Shown here piece after piece: positions 11,985 to 23,250 of a stretch of 64,000 nucleotides of DNA. The notes under the pieces are model-generated. The model worked only from the letters and a program-made list of their open reading frames with translations. It was not told the origin of the DNA and ran no database searches. This DNA is from Calliopum simillimum (lineage: Eukaryota > Arthropoda > Insecta > Diptera > Lauxaniidae). Position 1 is the first letter of the stretch, and every line of letters begins with the position of its first letter. The position numbers and the translations under genes were made by a program. The DNA lies in the NCBI GenBank assembly GCA_951812925.1, contig OX638371.1:31346101-31410100 (forward strand), in the 5' to 3' direction.

Positions 11985-12080
11985 AGTCAAAACAGTCTTG
12001 GTCTTGATGATCATGAAATTATATCGGAGCCTTAGTCTTAGTCTTGGTCTCGAAAATTGCCAAGACCAAGACGAAAACTA
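11985..12080. repeat. Inverted CCAAGACCAAGAC repeat, copy 1
   Basis: TTAGTCTTAGTCTTGGTCTCGAAAATT followed by GCCAAGACCAAGACGA forms an imperfect palindrome. The whole block matches 27285-27360 in order. Just downstream, TGGTGGCCTCTAGCGGACAAACGG (about 12096) and TGGCGCCCTCTAACGGGCAAAC (about 12466) are two related blocks about 370 bp apart, so this stretch is layered repeat sequence. Confidence 0.6.
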
Positions 12081-12464
12081 ATTTTTATTTACAAATGGTG
12101 GCCTCTAGCGGACAAACGGTTAGCTGAGGTAAAGGGATCATCAGAAAGAAAATATAGTGGATAGCATTTGATAACATTTCATTCAGTTTTTAGTATACCT
12201 ATAATATCTCGTACTCACAAAAAATCGTTTTTGACTAAAATTGAAAAATACCTCAAATTTCAGGCTAAAATGCGCAAGGAAATCACAAAACAATTTGACG
12301 TTCTTGGCCTTGATAGTTGCGTTCTTTATCCACTTAAATGCTTATACCTTGACAAAATATGCAAAATATATAAAAACTCTCATATCTCGCGCAACTGCAA
12401 AAGATTTCAGTTCGGAAGATTTCGCTTGAAAGCTTTTGGTATATTTTACTATTGTTTTTAATAA

Positions 12465-12725
12465 ATGGCGCCCTCTAACGGGCAAACTACTACTGGGGGC
12501 CTTGGAACATTGATTTGGAAGAAAAACTATAGCACAACAGACTTTCTATATTATTGGGGTCGAAAAAATCTGTTTGACTCTTTCATCCTGAGTTATAGCA
12601 AAGTAACCGTTTTAAGAATCAAAAAATTTAAACTGCTTTTAGGACTTCCAGAGGGCAAACTGTTCACTATAGATCAGTGGGAAAAAATCACAGAATTAAG
12701 AAAATTTACTCTTTATAAATATTAG
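12465..12725 (+). other. Open frame within repeat, not recognised
   Basis: An 86-codon frame begins in the CGCCCTCTAACGGGCAAAC block, which also occurs in diverged form at about 12100. The predicted peptide has no motif I recognise. Because it starts inside repeated DNA with no visible regulatory context, I regard coding as unlikely. Confidence 0.15.
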
Positions 12726-12889
12726 AACTGAATTACTAAGACCTTCATTCAAGCACCGGGCGGGTCATCTTTTCGGGGGTTTTGATAAAAATCAAGTAGG
12801 ATAATTTTTGATGTACTCATTTTTTTTTTTTTTAACTTTACTGCACCCTAACGCCTACCTTCCATATATTCCGAAATTTCCGTTAGTTT

Positions 12890-13300
12890 GAAATGTTTCT
12901 TTTTGGAATCAACGAGCTCAAAACCCACCCCAGTAGTAGTTTTTTCGTGAAATACCTAATCTTTATGTTTTCGAATAATTTTATCCGAAATTTGAAATCA
13001 GCGACCTCAAAAACGACCGTAGTCACAATCTTGTCGTAATATAATTTCTTGAGAAATTTGCACGAAATATTGGATCCGTTATTTTTTTTTTTTCGAAAAA
13101 TCGGTCCCGATTATGGAATCAGCAAGGCCACAATTTTCTTTTGATATAAACATTGTTTGAGAAATTCTTCGTCGTTTTTTTTTCCAAAAATTTGATTACG
13201 AATTTGGACTCGCCGACCTCAAATGATAAAAAATTTTTTTCAGAAAATTTTTGTGCCGCCATTTTGTTTTTGAAAAATGAGTTCCAGATTTGGAATAAAT
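12890..13300 (+). repeat. Degenerate tandem array, roughly 100-bp units
   Basis: Diverged units are marked by TTTGGAATCAACGAGCTCAAAA (about 12912), TTTGAAATCAGCGACCTCAAAA (about 12992), ATGGAATCAGCAAGGCCAC (about 13107) and TTTGGACTCGCCGACCTCAAA (about 13203). Each is preceded by a TTTTCGAAAAAT-type stretch. An old array with no gene. Confidence 0.55.
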
Positions 13301-13309
13301 AAAAAAATA

Positions 13310-14640
13310 GGCAGGTTAAACTTACATCCGGCTAGAATCACATTGTAGGCCACTGTGCGGCATCGAATAGCCCAAATCTTTTTCATTATATTTTACCTTT
13401 CAACTTTACCAATTAGATCATTACTTTCGGAGATATCCTCCATTGAAGTAAAGGTAACGCAAATCCATGTGAAGTACTACATTTAATGTGTATGGAGTGA
13501 AAATACCTTTACTTCATTCGATGACGTCTCAGAAAGTACTTATCTACTGGGAAATGTAGGGAAGAAGCTTGATGTAAATGGCAAATGTAAGTTAAAATTT
13601 TTTCTGGATATACGCCATATGTCTGCAAATGGCATTTTCTGCAGTTAAGAGGAAGGATAATGCGGATCACTGACCTGTATCTACAATTAAAATTTTACGT
13701 CTCAAATTCTTATACTGTGCTTAAAAAAAAAAACACTCACTCGCTTTAGACCACCATTTCATAAATTTTACTTTTTTAATAGAAAATCAAACAAAACACC
13801 ACTATCTTTTTTAAGCCTTTTTCTTCAAAACAGGGTATTGGCTAGCCAAAGAATCCCCCAAACGACTACAAAACACACGCGTGCAAATATAGACATGCAA
13901 ATTTGAACATAGTGGCACTGAAATTGCATATGTACGTCGTTATAGCGCGTACACAAAAACATGTCCGTACACAAGAAAAAAAAAACTATAATTAAATATT
14001 TGTGCAAATATTTGTGCAAACATGTGTGTTAGTAGTGTCTGTGCGCGTTAATAATGTATGCGTGTATACGAACGCATATTTACTAATAAATATGTATGTG
14101 TACGCGCTCATATTGCTGCACACTAAATTGTTAGCACACTAAGCTCTTATATCTGTGTGTTTGTTGGACAGCACGGTCAGTTTGTCGTAAAGTTGGTTGC
14201 CTGGTTAGAAATACCGTTGTGCGCTACCCAACTCCGCAACACGATCAGAAGAAAAACCGCAAACCATAATTAGCTGCGCTATGGTAGCATCGTTGGTTGC
14301 CGGTCGGTGACTATGAAACCAGAAACCATTTTAGCGGCAACTTGCATACACACACAAGCACACAAAGACATGCTCGTACAATGTGCGTTGTTTATGGAGT
14401 AGGCGGAAATTGTCGCCATATTTTTTTGTGTCGGAAATCGAAAACTTTGCTTTGTGGCCAAAGAGCACTTTGTTAAGCTCGGGTTTTTTTTTGCGCAGTT
14501 TCAGATTTGCTTGAAATAAAAGGTATAATTAACTCCATCACTTTTTTCACCCAATCAAATTGTTTTTGCATTTTGTGAATTGAAATTTCTAAGGAATAAA
14601 ATATGTATTTCACGCGTTAATCAACTACAAAGAAAAAATA
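13310..14640. other. No gene seen
   Basis: AT-rich DNA with scattered T/A runs and ACAC-rich words. The frames 13825-14019 and 14279-14461 (minus) are short and show no recognisable family. Confidence 0.35.
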
Positions 14641-14867
14641 CTTTTACAATTCGCGACCTTAAAACAACAGGGTTCTAACTGACATTTTTTGTGAAATTCA
14701 GTTATATATTGCTTCGTACTAAATAGACTACGTTCTTTCGATTACCGCTACTCAAATATTTCTATCTCGTATGGTTTCTGAGATAATTAATGAAATTGAG
14801 ACGCACAAGATTATATCTACATATAATATTATTCAAATTAAAATTAATTTCGCAAAGTTCTAACTGC

Positions 14868-15635
14868 CAGATAGAACTTTGTGCTTCTGTAAGAGAGCAA
14901 GCAAATTAGATAAAATCGTGTAATTTTGGTTAAACAAGCCCCGATTTTGAGCCGGCATGGCTTATTTTCTTAGTAATTGAACTTAGAAAAAACAAACACT
15001 TAAGATTTATGCAATTTTTGAAAAAAGGTCGAAAAACGGTTTTGGAAAATTGAAGATTTCGAATCAAAAGTAGCCGTTTTTGATAAACTTGCCATCCCTG
15101 AGTTCGAACCTGGCATCAGAGTTGCTATATCTTACATTGTTTCCGAGATATCCTACCCCAAATGTTAAAAAATTATCAAAAACACCATTTTTGAGGTCCT
15201 ATAGGAGACGTATCAAATTGTTGAACTCTTTTCTATTGAATGCAACATTTTAGTACTATTCTTCGTCTTCAAAATGAGCTACAAACTGGTCTTATGTGAT
15301 TTTTTTTTTAAAAAGTTATACTCGCTTTAAATGATACATAAAAGTATGTCAATTTTTCAAAAACCCTTTTTCGATCTTTTTCAAAAACTGCATAAATCTT
15401 AAGTGTTGGTTTTTTGTTAGTCCATTTACTAACAAAATAAGCCATGTAGGCTCAAAACCGGGCTTGTTTAACCAAAATTACACGATTTTAACTAATTTGC
15501 CTGATCTCTTACAGAAACACAAAGTTCTATCTGAAAAAAAAAAAAAAAATATCTTACAGAAACACAAAGTTCTATCTGAAAAAAAAAAAAAAATATCTTA
15601 CAGAAACACAAAGTTCTATCTGGCAGAAAGAACCT
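14868..15635. mobile_element. Foldback element with triplicated right end
   Basis: The left arm (about 14868-15075) and right arm (about 15345-15635) are inverted copies: CAGATAGAACTTTGTG, TAAAATCGTGTAATTTTGG, AACAAGCCC(C/G)G and CACTTAAGATTTATGCA all recur reversed. On the right, the terminal block CTTACAGAAACACAAAG is present three times (15508, 15553, 15597; 45- and 44-bp steps) separated by A runs. A weaker outer pair, CGACCTTAAAACAACAGGG near 14656 and its reverse complement near 15870-15895, suggests the full element may span about 14650-15900. Confidence 0.7.
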
Positions 15636-16343
15636 TGTTTCCCAATTTCAATTCCCGAATCGTTTAGCAACAAAGTTCTGTCGATTTTTTTAAACTTAAA
15701 TTCCTTATTAATTAGACAACGTATTTTAATTATTTTAGTAGCAATGAAATCCTCGCTACAATCAAATGCTTGTAATATCAATAATATTGTGATTAAAATC
15801 AATTCATAAAAGTTATACGACACGAAATATTCAAACATAGATTTCTCGAAAGTGATGTGAGTGTACATAGAACCCTGTTGTTCTAAGGTCGCAAATGTTG
15901 AGTTAAGTATTGTGTGCACAGATTTCTATTAAATACAATCTTTCACGATGACTTTAATTTCATTCTACGATATTCACGAACTACAATGATTTTGCATCCA
16001 AAATCTTACAGATAAACTTCCTTGGTAGGTAGGTTCCCGGACCGTGTGTTCTATCCATCCCCATTTGAGTAGGTCAACACTGGCAACTTAATATGGGCAA
16101 CTGCTTTCATTTTGATGAATACAGCGTTGAGACATTAAGCGAAATAATCTAAGCAAAATAACATATGTGGCGTGAATGCAAAAACAATGTGGTGTATGTA
16201 AATTGGAAACTTTAAAACTTGAACAAATATAATGATGGACGACAACAGGCACAAAAAATAAATAAAACTAGTAAGGGTGTAACTATTGGCTTGCCAAAAA
16301 ATAAATACCCTACACTGCAGTATTTTGAAAATTTTGCTTATAC

Positions 16344-16720
16344 GGGAGGTGCCACGCTCTCTTGTCTGAGTTTGTCTAGTTTTAGCTTAGAGCGTGCATT
16401 TATAGACTTAAGTATTTGATTGAAATTTAGTTGGATTATCTCAAAAAACTCTTTCAGTATAGCATTTCGAAACTTGTGCTTACATGGGAGGTGCCACGCC
16501 CCCTTGTCTGAATTAACCCAACTTTTGTTGAGAGCTTGCACTTATAGTTCTTAGTGTCTGAGTAAAATTTGGTTCGATTATCTCAAAAAACGCTTTCAGT
16601 ATAGCGTTTTAAAGCTTTTGCATATATGAGAGGTGCCACGCCCTCTTGTCCAAATTTGCCCATTTTCTTAGAGCTTGCGCTTACAACTTGTAGTATTTTG
16701 TGTGTTTTGGTTGCATTGTG
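16344..16720 (+). repeat. 142-bp tandem array, about 3 units
   Basis: The phrase G(G/A)GAGGTGCCACGC occurs at 16344, 16486 and 16628, exactly 142 bp apart. Each is followed by TCTTGTC and, further on, by a TTTCAGTATAGC(A/G)TTT block. The same unit recurs singly at 49340 and in reverse orientation at 59770 and 63710-64000, so it is a movable module of the INE-1-like family. Confidence 0.85.
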
Positions 16721-16924
16721 GTGAATAATACTCCTAAAGTAGAATTTTGAATACTAGAGTTCGCCTTGTGGCCGAAATTCGACCATTTCGATTTGACCAC
16801 AAAACAAAGGATAAAGTTTTTATACCCTTCCTTGGTCGATAAAACACAAAAAGCTATTCATATTCTTGCTTAGGGTTCAGGTTATCTGCATCGGTGCAGC
16901 AGCTAAGTTGCAATATCGTACTTT

Positions 16925-17790
16925 CCATTTAGAGGCGTGTAACTCCTACTAAAGAGCAAACAGTTTTTGATATCTTTCTATACCAAAATTCATAAAAATC
17001 AATCATGCTATCGTGCTATATAGTGCTAACTCTATATCTATACCAAATTTCATAAAAATCGTATGCAGTATTTTCGCCGTGAGAGCGTTTTTTCCATTTA
17101 GAGGCGTGGCACTGTCCACTGAAAATATAATGGTCATGTTATCGTTTCTTAGTGCCAATCCTACCTCCATACCAAATTTCGTTGAAACCGATGCTGCGGT
17201 TTAGCTGTGAGAGCGTTTTTTCCATTTAAGGGCGTGGCACCGCCCACTGAAAAACATAATGGTCATATTATCGTTCCTTAGTGCTAACTCTACCTCCGTA
17301 CCAAATTTCGTTAAAATCGATGCAGCGGTTTAGCCGTGAGACCATTTTTTTCATTTAGGGGCGTGGCACCCCCCACTGAAAAATATAATGGTCATATTAT
17401 CGTTCCTTAGTGTTAACCCTATCTCCATACCAAATTTCGTTAAAATCGATGCAGCGGTTTAGCTGTGAGAGCGTTTTTTCCATTTAGGGGCGTGGCACCG
17501 CCCACTGAAAAACATAATGGTCATATTATCGTTTTTTAGTGCTAACTCTACCTCCGTACCAAATTTCGTTAAAATCGATGAAGCGGTTTAGCCGTGAGAC
17601 CATTTTTTTCATTTAGGGGCGTGGCAACGCCCACTGAAAAACATTATGGTCATATTATCATTCCTTAATGCTAACCCTACCTCCGTATCAAATTTCGTTA
17701 AAATCGATGCAGCGGTTTAGCTGTGAGAGCGTTTTTTTCATTTAGGGGCGTGGCACCGCCCACTTTAAAAAAAATATATAAACCTATGCA
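16925..17790 (+). repeat. 129-bp tandem array with dimeric alternation
   Basis: GGCGTGG recurs at 17103, 17231, 17360, 17489, 17618 and 17747 (steps 128, 129, 129, 129, 129). Units alternate between GTGAGAGCGTTTTTTCC and GTGAGACCATTTTTTTC, so the amplified unit was probably a 258-bp dimer. A first, more diverged unit starts near 16925. It lies inside the INE-1-like element and resembles the central tandem repeats known from DINE-1 relatives. Confidence 0.9.
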
Positions 17791-18289
17791 CTGCTCCTCT
17801 TCACAACCTTTCCAACAAAAAAAAAATCAAGCAAATCGGTTGAGATTTAGGTATAGAAACAGGGACCTAACCGATTTCGTTTGCCTATTTATATATAGAT
17901 ATTTTTTGTAATGGCCGATTTCGCTCATTTTCAATCCCCCGAGTTAACTTTGACAACGAAGGCAGTGTACCAAATTTCATTGAATTATCTTGCTCAGTTT
18001 TCCCAAAAAAATGTACTTCCACACACAGCCAGCCAGTCAGACGGACATGGCTATATCGACTCAAGACAAAGACAAAGTGAATATACCCTGGGTGTAGGGT
18101 AAACAAATTTACCCTTACTTATCTTTCGACGATGAATACAAATCTACGGTAAGAATGGCTGTAAAATTTGGAGATATCCATTCTTGAGGTTGCGGAAAAC
18201 ACTATTTTAGGCAAGAAAAAGTGTAATTCCATTTTTTGAACGGCAGCGAATAGCCATTAACTACCTTATCAAACAATACTTTCTTTTTT

Positions 18290-19800
18290 TTCAGCAAGAC
18301 CCCACGTTTCCTCGCTCACCCAGTGCTTCTTGTTCGAGGGTCGAAACCCAAGTATTTTTTCACTGGAGTTTAAGAACGCCGTCTGAACTGCCCTCCACGA
18401 TGTTTCAATACTTCCACCACAATCGAAAGGAACTGCTTTAAGTTCTTCTACGAAAGATCTGCGTATTTCGTCGTTCTTAAGCTTAAGCACGTCGAATTTT
18501 TTTGCTACAGATTGCTCGCTGGGAATGACCGCGACGAGAAGATAGTGGTCGGAGCCTATGTCAACGGCCCTCTTTACTCGTACGACTCCTTCTCCATTTT
18601 CTGCTAATGCAGAAGTGGTCGATTTGGTTTTCAGTGATGTTGTCTGGAGATAACCAAGTAGCTTTATGGCATTTTTTGTGTGGGAATGGCGTACCTCCAA
18701 CAACAAGACCGGCTGCACTGCAGGCGTCAATGAGAAGCTCTCCATTGTCGTTTCTCGCACCCAAACCATGTCTTCTAATCACGTGCTCAAGGTTAAGGTT
18801 TTCTGAGCCTACTTTGGCATTTAAATGGCCTATAACCATTATGATGTCGTTCTTGTGAGCACTGTTTATTGCTGCAGCGAGTTGGCTGTAGAATTCATCT
18901 TTGGTTTCTCTCTCTGTCAACTCGGTGGGCGCGTATGCTTGGAAGATGGTAATATTTCTTGCGGGGGTTTGAAATCTGCACCAAATGAGCCTTTCGATTA
19001 CAGGTTTTCATTCCATGACTGCCTTTACTGCGGTTTTACTTAACAAAAATCCAACTCCATCCCTGTGAATGTCATTTTGCGCTCTACCGGAGTATAGAAA
19101 TATTTCGCCGTCAGAAAGTACACATTTGCCGGCACCGTTCTACACTACACTCGCTTAATTCCAATATCTCAAGGTTGAATTTGTGGAGATCTCTTACGGC
19201 TTGGTTTGTTTTGCCTGGTTCATTAAGAGTTCGTACATTCCAAGAGCCGATGCGTGTTCGAGTCGAAAGAATTTTGAAATTTTGACGAACCATATTGGTT
19301 CCAGTTATAGGAGTATCATTCCTGACTATGCATGTTTCTTGCACCTCCAAATCAGATGTGCATGCTGCCGAGGCAGGTGGATTAACCACACTCTGGTGGG
19401 TAACACTTAGAGAGTTGTTTTTCATCGTTTTTCGATCCATGCTTCATTAGTATAATCTTCTCTGCGCAGTAAGTTATAAGCTTAAAGCTGGATCCGGCAA
19501 GCGCTGCAACTATAGTGGCCAAATTCACTTTCAATTTCAGCCGCCCAATCTGGAACAGACGCTGACCTGGGAGCCGCCCACTTTGGGTCAGACGCTTTAG
19601 GATTTCGACAAGATGTTTATTTTAAGGCGGCATCGGCTCGCCTTGTTAGTGCCAGTTACGGGCCTTGTGAATTTTTCTCTCGAGGCGCAACGCTGTCCAA
19701 CGCTACGCCCTTCCACACCCTGGCTGGTCACCCGCTTTTAATCGACTTTTACGACAGGCATGCTTACCTCGGGCATATTCTGACCCCTTACCCAGTAAGA
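18290..19800 (-). pseudogene. Non-LTR retrotransposon 5' UTR and endonuclease (RTE/CFDP2-like)
   Basis: On the minus strand, about 360 bp of leader (19440-19800) precede an open frame at 19440-19111 containing RIGSWNVRTL, the N-terminal signature of apurinic-like endonucleases. Frames 18920-18561 and 18769-18269 continue the domain: FYSQLAAAINSA, IMVIGHLNAKVGSEN (the catalytic GD.N motif reads GHLN here), GGTPFPHK and NQIDHF, then DIGSDHYLL and the linker before the reverse transcriptase. The gene is split over at least three frames and stops abruptly near 18290 before the reverse transcriptase. It is similar to 'craniofacial development protein 2-like' endonucleases of RTE-type elements. A dead 5' fragment. 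Confidence 0.8.
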
Positions 19801-19809
19801 ATTATTTCA

Positions 19810-21540
19810 CACTGTAATAAGACGAGAAACACTTTTATGCCTATAAATTCGCTTGTAAAAAATATGAATTCCACACCCAACAACTGCCATTCTCTAACAA
19901 ACTGATAAATATCAAAATGATTCACATCGGCTGATGATTTGATGAAAAAATAGTCAGAAGATCTTAAATTTCTTCTGGGAACATTACCCGTACTATCGTA
20001 AATTTTTATTTATTTTATTTTTTTAGTACTAGTTATATGTATAAACTCAATCTTGCAAAAAAAAAAAAAAAAAAACCTTTTTAAATTCTGAGCTCAAATA
20101 TTTTCTTTTCAGAAAATTCTTAAATGTCTCTCCTTGAACCTTATTTAAAAAAAAAATACATATGTTATCCTTTATCTAATGTTATTCTGTATTTTTTGCT
20201 TGTTTCTTCCTCGCACAGGTTATTGAAACGCATTTTTAGGGCGTCATCGAAAACAAATTGAACTGAAGCCGTTAACAGTTTTAATATGCCCGAGAGCAGA
20301 ACAGACACAGTAAAACACAGCAACGGCAACACTCTCAGCCACCATAGCGACAACAGTGCAGAAAAACCAATTTAAATACCAACAACAATGGCAATATTTA
20401 GCAGCAACGACAACAACATCAACAACAACAACAACAAGAAATCATGTAAAGTGTTAGTATCGTAAGCTTTGAAATAACAATCAAAACAGGCTTAACTACT
20501 TTGACAACATGCAAATGGGGGATATCAGAAAAATAAGTTTGAACAAGTACTAAATACGCTTTTTCATGCTACTACTTTTTTTTTGTATTTTTCGTACTTT
20601 TTATGATTCCCACTTTTTTTTGTGTTTTTCAATTCTATTGTTAAGATGGGTCTTTTTTGTAGCTTTTCTTTTTTTATTTCTTTTTAGTTTTTGCTCAATT
20701 TTTGTTTTTCATTATCCTTTTGGTAGCACGTTATCCTTTCTTTGTGCGCGCTATTGCTTGAGTTGTTCGTACAGTGTTTGATTTCCAGAAATTTGCAATC
20801 AGTTTTTGTTTCAGTTAAAGCGGCAAACTCTTATATCATATCGCTGCAGTACTATCATAACTGAAAAAAACCTGTTTTTGATATTAGTACACAGTAAAAA
20901 TTTTATTTTAATTTTCTAACCAAAAAGTATTTATATAGAACAATGCCAAAAAAAAGTACTAATTTTAAACTATTTTGGAATAAATTTTATACTTTTCTGG
21001 AATAAATTTCAAAATGTTTTGGAAAAATATCAGAATTTAGTACCAAAAAAGTTTTAAATCAATATTAAAGTTAATCAAAACTAAGAAAAGTAAACAATCA
21101 TTTTTTAGTGTGTAAACAGCACAGCCAAATTCTTAAAGTTTGGAACTATTTCTGGGCAGAGCCCTGCATTCTTAGTTATTTGTTCGTCGAAAAATTTTGT
21201 GTTGTGGCATTATTAATGAGACAGAAAGGCAGTTGCTTGCAATTGTCTGTGTTGGATAAAATCGGTGAATGAGTTTTGCCGTTACAGCGTACTTTCCTGT
21301 TAGTGGAAAATATGTTGTATTTGAGGCAGCCAAGAGAGGTTGATTGGTTTGCCCTCAGCCTATTTATATAAACTATGAAGTATCGTCGGTGGAAAAATTT
21401 TGGACATTCACCTAATCATAAATACACTTCCTCCGAGTGCCGTTTTTTTATATAAGAAAGCCAGAACTTTAAGTATTAAGGCCGAATTCCATATTCGTAT
21501 GGATACAGAACAAACATCAATTAAAGTGTTGATATTTTTC
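19810..21540. other. No gene seen; CAA microsatellite
   Basis: AT-rich DNA with poly-A and poly-T runs. A (CAA)n/(AACAAC)n microsatellite lies at about 20380-20440. The frame 20566-20781 is a phenylalanine/leucine-rich read of T-rich DNA with no domain evidence. Confidence 0.45.
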
Positions 21541-21549
21541 GCACATCAC

Positions 21550-21935
21550 AATCGGTAAATGTCCAGAAGTTTCGAAAAAAATCTTTATAGTATAAGTAAA
21601 AGTATCGAAAAACATTTATAATATATGGGTTTAGGTCCAAAAGTATCGAAAAATATCTAAAATATCGGATAAAATCCAAAAGTATCGAAAAAATCTAAAA
21701 TATCGGTAAAAGTTCAAAAGCATCGAAAAACATTGAAATGCGTCGAAAAAATCGGCGAAGGTCCAAAAATATCGTAAAACATCTAAAATATCGGTAGAAG
21801 TTCAAAAGTATCAAAAATATCGTAAGTCCAAAAACATCGAAAAACATCTAAAATATGGGTTAAAAAGCAAAAATTTCGAAAAATATCTGAAATATCGGCA
21901 AAAGTCTTAAAATATCGAAAACATCTAAGATATCC
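21550..21935 (+). repeat. Degenerate minisatellite, about 38-48 bp units
   Basis: Roughly nine imperfect units consist of ATCGG(T/A)AAA, GTCCAAAAGTATCGAAAAA and ATCTAAAAT. Unit length varies and some units are truncated, so the array is old. The 75-codon minus frame at 21860-22087 crosses its edge and is not supported as a gene. Confidence 0.8.
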
Positions 21936-22069
21936 GTGCAGAACGTCGACAGAGTGCTATGAAAACGGTTTTTTGAGAATAAACTTTTCAATTGACATCT
22001 TTCAAAGTGTTTCCACGAGTTTTTGGATTTTTGAGTTTGATAGTTTTGAAGGGTAGGTATAACCCTTTT

Positions 22070-22240
22070 TAAATAGGCTATAATCAAGCTAGGTTTATTT
22101 CTTATTTCTATGTCATTACGTGTAATCTTTATATGACATAAATAATTTCCAACCGGTTTTTGAGAAAACTTTTTGTTGAATTCGAGAAGTCAAAAATGTA
22201 TTTTTCTAAACACAAACCCACAGTTCAAAAACTACAAAAA
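22070..22240 (+). repeat. Direct repeat with partner at 23060-23250
   Basis: Both copies contain GGCTATAATC, TTT(C/T)TTATTTCTATGTCATTAC-type sequence, AAC(C/T)GGTTTTT and GTCAAAAATGTATTTTTC-type words in the same order. The pair brackets Gypsy-type and non-LTR fragments, so it may represent old flanks of one composite insertion. Confidence 0.45.
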
Positions 22241-22249
22241 AAAAGTCTT

Positions 22250-22880
22250 GAATATGATTTTCTACATATATATTTGATTTTATTGACTCTATACTTGATT
22301 TACTAGCGTTAAATGAAACTTTGATTTCTCAAAGTCTCGTCAAAAATCTATTTAATTACATTAATGTCATGTTCTTCAAAATATGTTATCCCCAAAATAT
22401 TTCTCATACATTTCGTGACAATTTTCAGATGCAATGCCTATGCAATCTGTATGTTTTCTCATGAAACTTCTAGGAGGAGCATAAAATGTCTCCATTTGTC
22501 ACGATACTTTGCGATGACTTTATCTCTTGGCACGACTTTCCCGATTCTTGGAGTTTCTTATCCAACGACCTTCCTTGAGGCAATATGAAAGAACCATAAA
22601 CTCATAACAGCCAAGCTGACTACTATCGCTTGGATGCTACTTCTGTTCCTGATCTAGCATTGAAAAAAACTGCCATGTTTCCCATTTGATATGTTGTATA
22701 ATATCATTTAATTTTGGAATAAGAAACGACTTATGTATTTTGGAACCAATGCAAAAGTGCAGCAATCTATCTGGTTTCTCAGCTATAACTAAATTGTGAG
22801 CCCGTTCTATTGACCCAATTTTTTATTATGCATAGGTTCAACCACTTATTTCACTGTTGCAAATGAAAATTTGGCTCGAA
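22250..22880 (-). pseudogene. Decayed Gypsy-type reverse transcriptase fragment 1
   Basis: On the minus strand the segment near 22800-22660 encodes a KPD-containing stretch matching the start of Gypsy-type reverse transcriptase (the 'KPDG-LR-CLDP' region). The DNA aligns with the better preserved 25430-25940 fragment through GCAATC(C/T)ATCTGGTTT, AACTAAATTGTGAG, TGTTGCAAATGAAAATTTGG and CCCCAAAATATTT. It is full of stops and is interrupted at 22470-22585 by a non-LTR 3' end. Confidence 0.55.
22470..22585 (-). mobile_element. 3' terminal fragment of the non-LTR family
   Basis: On the minus strand this matches the last coding stretch of the retrotransposon copies at 43190-43300 and 46740-46850: CAAGAATCGGGAAA, GAGATAAAGTCATCGCAA, ATCGTGACAAATGGAGA and GCTCCTCCTAG occur in that order. 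It is a short orphan 3' end, as expected from 5'-truncated target-primed insertion. Confidence 0.75.
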
Positions 22881-23059
22881 ATCAAAAAGGAATCTTTTGT
22901 ACTTATCACTTTGCACTTATGTTATGTCATTACTACATATTTATATATAGTTTGTAACCAAATTCTAACTTTTTGAAGCTTTCTACGATTTTGAGAAAAA
23001 GCCAATAATTATTTCGAATCTTGCACTTATCACTTAGCATTTATCTACTGCGCTTTTTA

Positions 23060-23250
23060 TAAAGGCTATAATCTGGTTAGAATTTTTCTTTTTTTTTTTT
23101 GTCATTACTCTTTATATTTTGCAAACTTATCGAACTGATTTTTAACAATTTTTTTTTTTTTTTTTTGTTAAATTCAAAGAGTTTCTCAAAAATGTATTTT
23201 TCGAAGAAAAAAGTCGCAGAGTTCAAATATTAAAATTCCAGAAATTTTCC
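23060..23250 (+). repeat. Direct repeat, partner of 22070-22240
   Basis: Second copy of the repeat described at 22070-22240, with expanded T runs. Confidence 0.45.

Larger units (their letters stand above)
16265..18105 (+). mobile_element. INE-1/DINE-1-like element, array-expanded
   Basis: It starts with ACTAGTAAGGGTGTAAC and ends ATATACCCTGGGTGTAGGG, the same ends as the 500-bp element at 49.25-49.75 kb. Its right part carries AGCCAGCCAGTCAGACGGACA and GGCTATATCGACTCA, which resemble the terminal region of Drosophila INE-1/DINE-1 (Helentron-associated) repeats as I remember them. The interior is expanded by two unrelated tandem arrays (16344-16720 and 16925-17790). Helitron-type mobility is inferred from that resemblance. 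Confidence 0.55.

Noticed and set aside
18825..19043. Plus-strand ORFs across the endonuclease region
   Set aside because: They are antisense shadows of the minus-strand endonuclease gene.
20566..20781. 71-codon hydrophobic ORF resembling a membrane protein
   Set aside because: Its hydrophobicity comes from T-rich low-complexity DNA; there is no other evidence for a gene.
22070..23250. Pair of LTRs
   Set aside because: The 170-190 bp direct repeats are diverged, lack clear ends and target duplications, and enclose fragments on the minus strand of mixed origin.
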